A DNA stretch of 64,000 nt, taken from Stygiolobus azoricus. Its GTDB lineage: Archaea > Thermoproteota > Thermoprotei_A > Sulfolobales > Sulfolobaceae. Positions within the stretch are counted from its first letter, which is position 1, and each line of letters starts with the position of its first letter. The DNA is taken from NCBI RefSeq assembly GCF_009729035.1, contig NZ_CP045483.1:890001-954000 (forward strand). Reading direction: 5' to 3'. The position numbers and the translations under genes are program-made. The notes under the pieces were generated by a model that was not told the DNA's origin, searched no databases, and saw nothing but the letters and a program-made list of their open reading frames with translations. Shown here piece after piece: positions 61,115 to 64,000 of this stretch.

Positions 61115-61124
61115 TATTTAAAAG
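61115..61124. promoter_or_regulatory. Symmetric TATA box between DUF309 and amrS
   Basis: TATTTAAAAG contains palindromic TTTAAA (61117-61122). Its centre is about 28 bases before the amrS ATG (61148) on the plus strand and about 27 before GTG 61092 on the minus strand. One box may thus serve both genes, giving leaderless transcripts in either direction. Confidence 0.45.
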
Positions 61125-61147
61125 TCTCGTTCACGATATAATACTTA

Positions 61148-62203
61148 ATGAGTAAAGAAGCAGTGCTATATAAGACTGAAGGTAACAAAGTAAGATGTCT
61201 GGCTTGTGCTAGGAGGTGCCTTATCGGCGAAGGTCAAGTAGGCTTTTGCGGGGTGAGAAGTGTTAGGAATGGAAAACTCTATTTGGATGTTTACGGTAAA
61301 GTAGCAGCAGCCCATGTTGACCCCATTGAGAAGAAGCCTCTAGTTCACTTTTACCCTGGTTCTAAAGTATTCTCGTTTTCCACATTCGGCTGTAACTGGA
61401 TGTGTATGTATTGCCAGAACTTCGATATAAGCCAAAGGAGGAGAGCAGAGGGCGTTGAGTTATCACCAGAAGAACTGGTTGATATGGCGAGGGCTTATGA
61501 AGCAGAGGGGATTACGTATACATACAATGAACCTGCAATATTTGCAGAATTCGCACACGATACTGGAGTCATAGCAAGAAAATTCGGTCTTTTCAACACC
61601 ATGGTAAGTAACGGATACTGGAGTGACGAATTGGTCGATTATGTAAGAGATTTTCTAGATGCTGTTACAATAGACTTTAAGGGGAACGGTGAAGAAAAGT
61701 TTATGAAAAGATACACCAGTGCTTCGGGTCCAGAACCGATTATTGAGACTATCAGGAGTCTATTGGCCTACGGTATTCATGTGGAGATAACTGATCTGGT
61801 TATCCCTAAAATCGGAGATGATCTAAATGCCGCGAAAAACCTCCTTTCGAAAATAATGGACATAGCTGGTCCTGATATCCCGATACACTTCCTAAGGTTT
61901 CATCCCGATTATAAGTTAGACTACTTACCTTGGACTCCAGTAGAGACGCTGGAAAAACATTATCGTTTAGCTAAGGACTTAGGTTTCCGTTTTGTGTATA
62001 TCGGTAACGTACCTGGCCATCCATACGAAAACACCTATTGTCCAAACTGTGGTAAGATGGTTATCAGGCGTGATGGTTTCAGAATATTAGAGTGGCATTT
62101 GACTGAGGATATGAGATGCCAATATTGCGGATATAAACTACCCATCAAAGGGAAGTTATCTAAGCATGCTTTTGAGGACAGGTTTGAGCCAGTGTTTATC
62201 TAA
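61148..62203 (+). CDS. amrS: AmmeMemoRadiSam system radical SAM protein
   Basis: A 351-residue radical SAM protein. After an N-terminal cysteine-rich section ([21 protein letters not shown]) comes the cluster motif C-x3-C-x2-C in [11 protein letters not shown] (about 76-86). [18 protein letters not shown] is the family's best-known stretch, and a C-terminal zinc ribbon (CPNCGK ... CQYCGY) follows. The AMMECR1 and Memo partners are not in this window. The reaction is not established. Confidence 0.92.
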   Translation: MSKEAVLYKTEGNKVRCLACARRCLIGEGQVGFCGVRSVRNGKLYLDVYGKVAAAHVDPIEKKPLVHFYPGSKVFSFSTFGCNWMCMYCQNFDISQRRRAEGVELSPEELVDMARAYEAEGITYTYNEPAIFAEFAHDTGVIARKFGLFNTMVSNGYWSDELVDYVRDFLDAVTIDFKGNGEEKFMKRYTSASGPEPIIETIRSLLAYGIHVEITDLVIPKIGDDLNAAKNLLSKIMDIAGPDIPIHFLRFHPDYKLDYLPWTPVETLEKHYRLAKDLGFRFVYIGNVPGHPYENTYCPNCGKMVIRRDGFRILEWHLTEDMRCQYCGYKLPIKGKLSKHAFEDRFEPVFI

Positions 62204-62228
62204 CTTTTTTATGTTCATCTCTATTTAG

Positions 62229-63008
<780 letters not shown>

Positions 63009-63155
63009 GTTTCTCTTTCAATTTTTTCATGAGTTCAAAATTCAGAAGCGTAATTTACTATTAGTTTGCCTGATTTTTAGTGAACTTTTCTATTCTACCC
63101 TTATTAAAGGTTATTTGAATAAGGCTTTTAAGGTCTTTTTTTCTCAATATTACTT

Positions 63156-63719
63156 ATGGAAAAAGACAAAAAACCGATTTATTATGCTTTTTTAGGCGTT
63201 ATTCCATATGTAGGTAGTAGTGTTGCTTCCTTCTCTATTTCAGAATATCTTAAAGACTTCTTTGAAACTTTAAGATATATACCCTTCACCGTTGGGTTGT
63301 CTCTACTTTCCAGTTTTCTACTCACTTATTATTACTTTAAGAGTTTTCTTATCGAGGCATTAGCCATAGTTAGTGTCGCTCCTATCTTAATCGCATATTT
63401 GAATACTCGAAGGTTTGAGGCTCTATCGGTTAATGTTAATGAGTACTATATAGAAATAATATTCAAAGTACCTTTAAAGGCTCTTAACTTCGAAAGTCCT
63501 ACTGAACTCTTTGACTACGTTTATACCAAGGCTTTAAAGCGAATTAAGCCCCCATACTTGTTCAAGCTAAAGGCTTTGAATAATTGCGGGAATCTTAGGG
63601 TTACGGTTAGGGAAGGAGAAGGTTATATTATACTGAGGAAAAGGTGCGGGGATATAAGTGTGGAAATAAAGATTTACAAGGACAAAGATGCTGACCTGAA
63701 AGTAGTAATGAGCTATTAG
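63156..63719 (+). CDS. Membrane-anchored hypothetical protein
   Basis: A 187-residue protein, not recognised. Two or three hydrophobic helices lie in the first 80 residues (FLGVIPYVGSSVASFSI, IPFTVGLSLLSSFLLTYYYF, LIEALAIVSVAPILIAYL). The last 100 residues form a soluble alpha/beta domain (YYIEIIFKVPLKAL, RVTVREGEGYIILRKRC). GGCTTTTAAGG is about 29 bases before the ATG. The 147 bases upstream hold this promoter and a short 7-bp inverted repeat, nothing else. Upstream of ctaB, so a link to heme or respiratory functions is possible but unsupported. Confidence 0.58.
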   Translation: MEKDKKPIYYAFLGVIPYVGSSVASFSISEYLKDFFETLRYIPFTVGLSLLSSFLLTYYYFKSFLIEALAIVSVAPILIAYLNTRRFEALSVNVNEYYIEIIFKVPLKALNFESPTELFDYVYTKALKRIKPPYLFKLKALNNCGNLRVTVREGEGYIILRKRCGDISVEIKIYKDKDADLKVVMSY

Positions 63720-63816
63720 TCTTGAACTTAAATTTTCTATTTCCTTATGTAGGTATTGTTTATCTCATTATTTTAAAATTTTATAGATTTAAAATGTTAG
63801 CTATTATTTGTAATAA

Positions 63817-63825
63817 ATTTTTTAA
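63817..63825 (+). promoter_or_regulatory. TATA box of the heme O synthase gene
   Basis: ATTTTTTAAT centred about 30 bases before the ATG at 63851, in a 131-base AT-rich gap that shows no other feature. It predicts a short-leader or leaderless transcript. Confidence 0.45.
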
Positions 63826-63850
63826 TGTCAGTTACTGAATACATCTTAAG

Positions 63851-64000
63851 ATGTCAATTGCTTTTTCGAGGAAATTAAATGATTACATTAAACTCGCTAA
63901 ACCGAGAGTTATAAGCTTACTAGATATCGCAGCTCTAGCAGGTTTCGTACTTGGCTTGGGAAAGAGCGTGAACATATTCTCGTGGATTCATCTGCTTCCA
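63851..64000 (+). CDS. ctaB: Protoheme IX farnesyltransferase (heme O synthase), 3' truncated by window
   Basis: Only the first 50 residues are in the window. They read MSIAFSRKLNDYIKLAKPRV followed by ISLLDIAALAGFVLGLGKSV, the opening of CtaB-type UbiA prenyltransferases, in which KPRVISLL is characteristic. The enzyme farnesylates heme B to heme O for terminal oxidases. The aspartate-rich catalytic motifs would lie beyond the window. The other UbiA gene here (6827-7669) opens differently (LQLVRIHN), so the lipid prenyltransferase is not meant. Confidence 0.85.
   Translation, partial: MSIAFSRKLNDYIKLAKPRVISLLDIAALAGFVLGLGKSVNIFSWIHLLP

Noticed and set aside
63099-63124. CCTTATT/AATAAGG inverted repeat upstream of the membrane protein gene at 63156
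   Set aside because: Seven base pairs in very AT-rich DNA can arise by chance; the last arm overlaps the TATA element. Not strong enough to call an operator.

Overview
The window is AT-rich archaeal DNA from a member of the Sulfolobales (Sulfolobus/Saccharolobus/Acidianus-like; genus not settled). The support is gene content and order: an Hjc resolvase with the known catalytic residues, a UbiA digeranylgeranylglyceryl-phosphate synthase, archaeal LeuRS, a CdvB-type ESCRT-III paralogue, a GrsA-like radical SAM protein, a LysW-dependent ArgX ligase, a translin, and TATA boxes about 25 nt upstream of apparently leaderless first genes, while internal operon genes carry GGTGA-type ribosome binding sites. 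The order closely follows what I recall of S. acidocaldarius around Saci_1585-1621. I saw no rRNA, tRNA, insertion sequence, CRISPR or prophage, and no gap of 300 bases without a gene.

Layout. 1-2.6 kb: the end of a PINc-ATPase-KH protein and hjc. 1.3-4.3 kb: branched-chain amino acid operon ilvB-ACT subunit-ilvC (minus). 4.5-9.2 kb: HAD phosphatase, permuted GTPase, a beta-rich unknown, the lipid prenyltransferase, a small winged-helix protein, a FAD oxidoreductase and speD. 9.3-14.5 kb: DUF211, TtuA/Ncs6-like tRNA thiolase, cobalamin adenosyltransferase, leuS and a winged-helix unknown. 14.6-21.0 kb: a complete compact histidine operon hisC-G-A-B-F-D-E-H-I. 21-26 kb: DUF59 Fe-S protein, serS, GrsA-like enzyme, HIT protein, zinc-ribbon protein and an Lrp regulator. 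26.1-33.3 kb: divergent pyrimidine cluster, with pyrB-I-K-like-C-D plus two small unknowns and a MarC protein on minus, and pyrE-F plus a JAMM-like protein on plus. 33.3-39.4 kb: PhoU-like, CdvB3-like, ArsR-like, lipoamide dehydrogenase-like, Taw3, QueE, Nog1-like GTPase and a tRNA-binding OB protein. 39.6-48.3 kb: purine operon purC-S-Q-L-F-F2-D-M. 48.3-57 kb: zinc-finger and RHH regulators, then argG-argH-carA-carB-argX. 57-64 kb: translin, 3-hydroxyacyl-CoA dehydrogenase, cupin, small Cys-rich protein, VIT-like protein, adenosine-specific kinase, DUF309, AmrS, a 3-hydroxypropionyl-CoA dehydratase-like enzyme and the start of a heme O synthase.

Most of the region is biosynthetic core: de novo histidine, pyrimidine, purine, arginine/carbamoyl phosphate and branched-chain amino acids lie in adjacent, tightly overlapping operons, and carbamoyl phosphate made by CarAB serves both the pyr and arg genes here. 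The most unusual points are: (i) two intact conserved genes, purQ and the FAD oxidoreductase beside speD, with no ATG/GTG/TTG start, where ACG and ATC sit exactly where the initiator is expected; (ii) a second PurF next to the normal one whose glutaminase site is erased while its [4Fe-4S] cysteines remain; (iii) eight of thirteen convergent gene pairs overlapping at their 3' ends; (iv) a MarC membrane protein and two unknown proteins coupled to the pyr operon; (v) several precise palindromes at promoters (ilvB, DUF211, RHH gene, purC).
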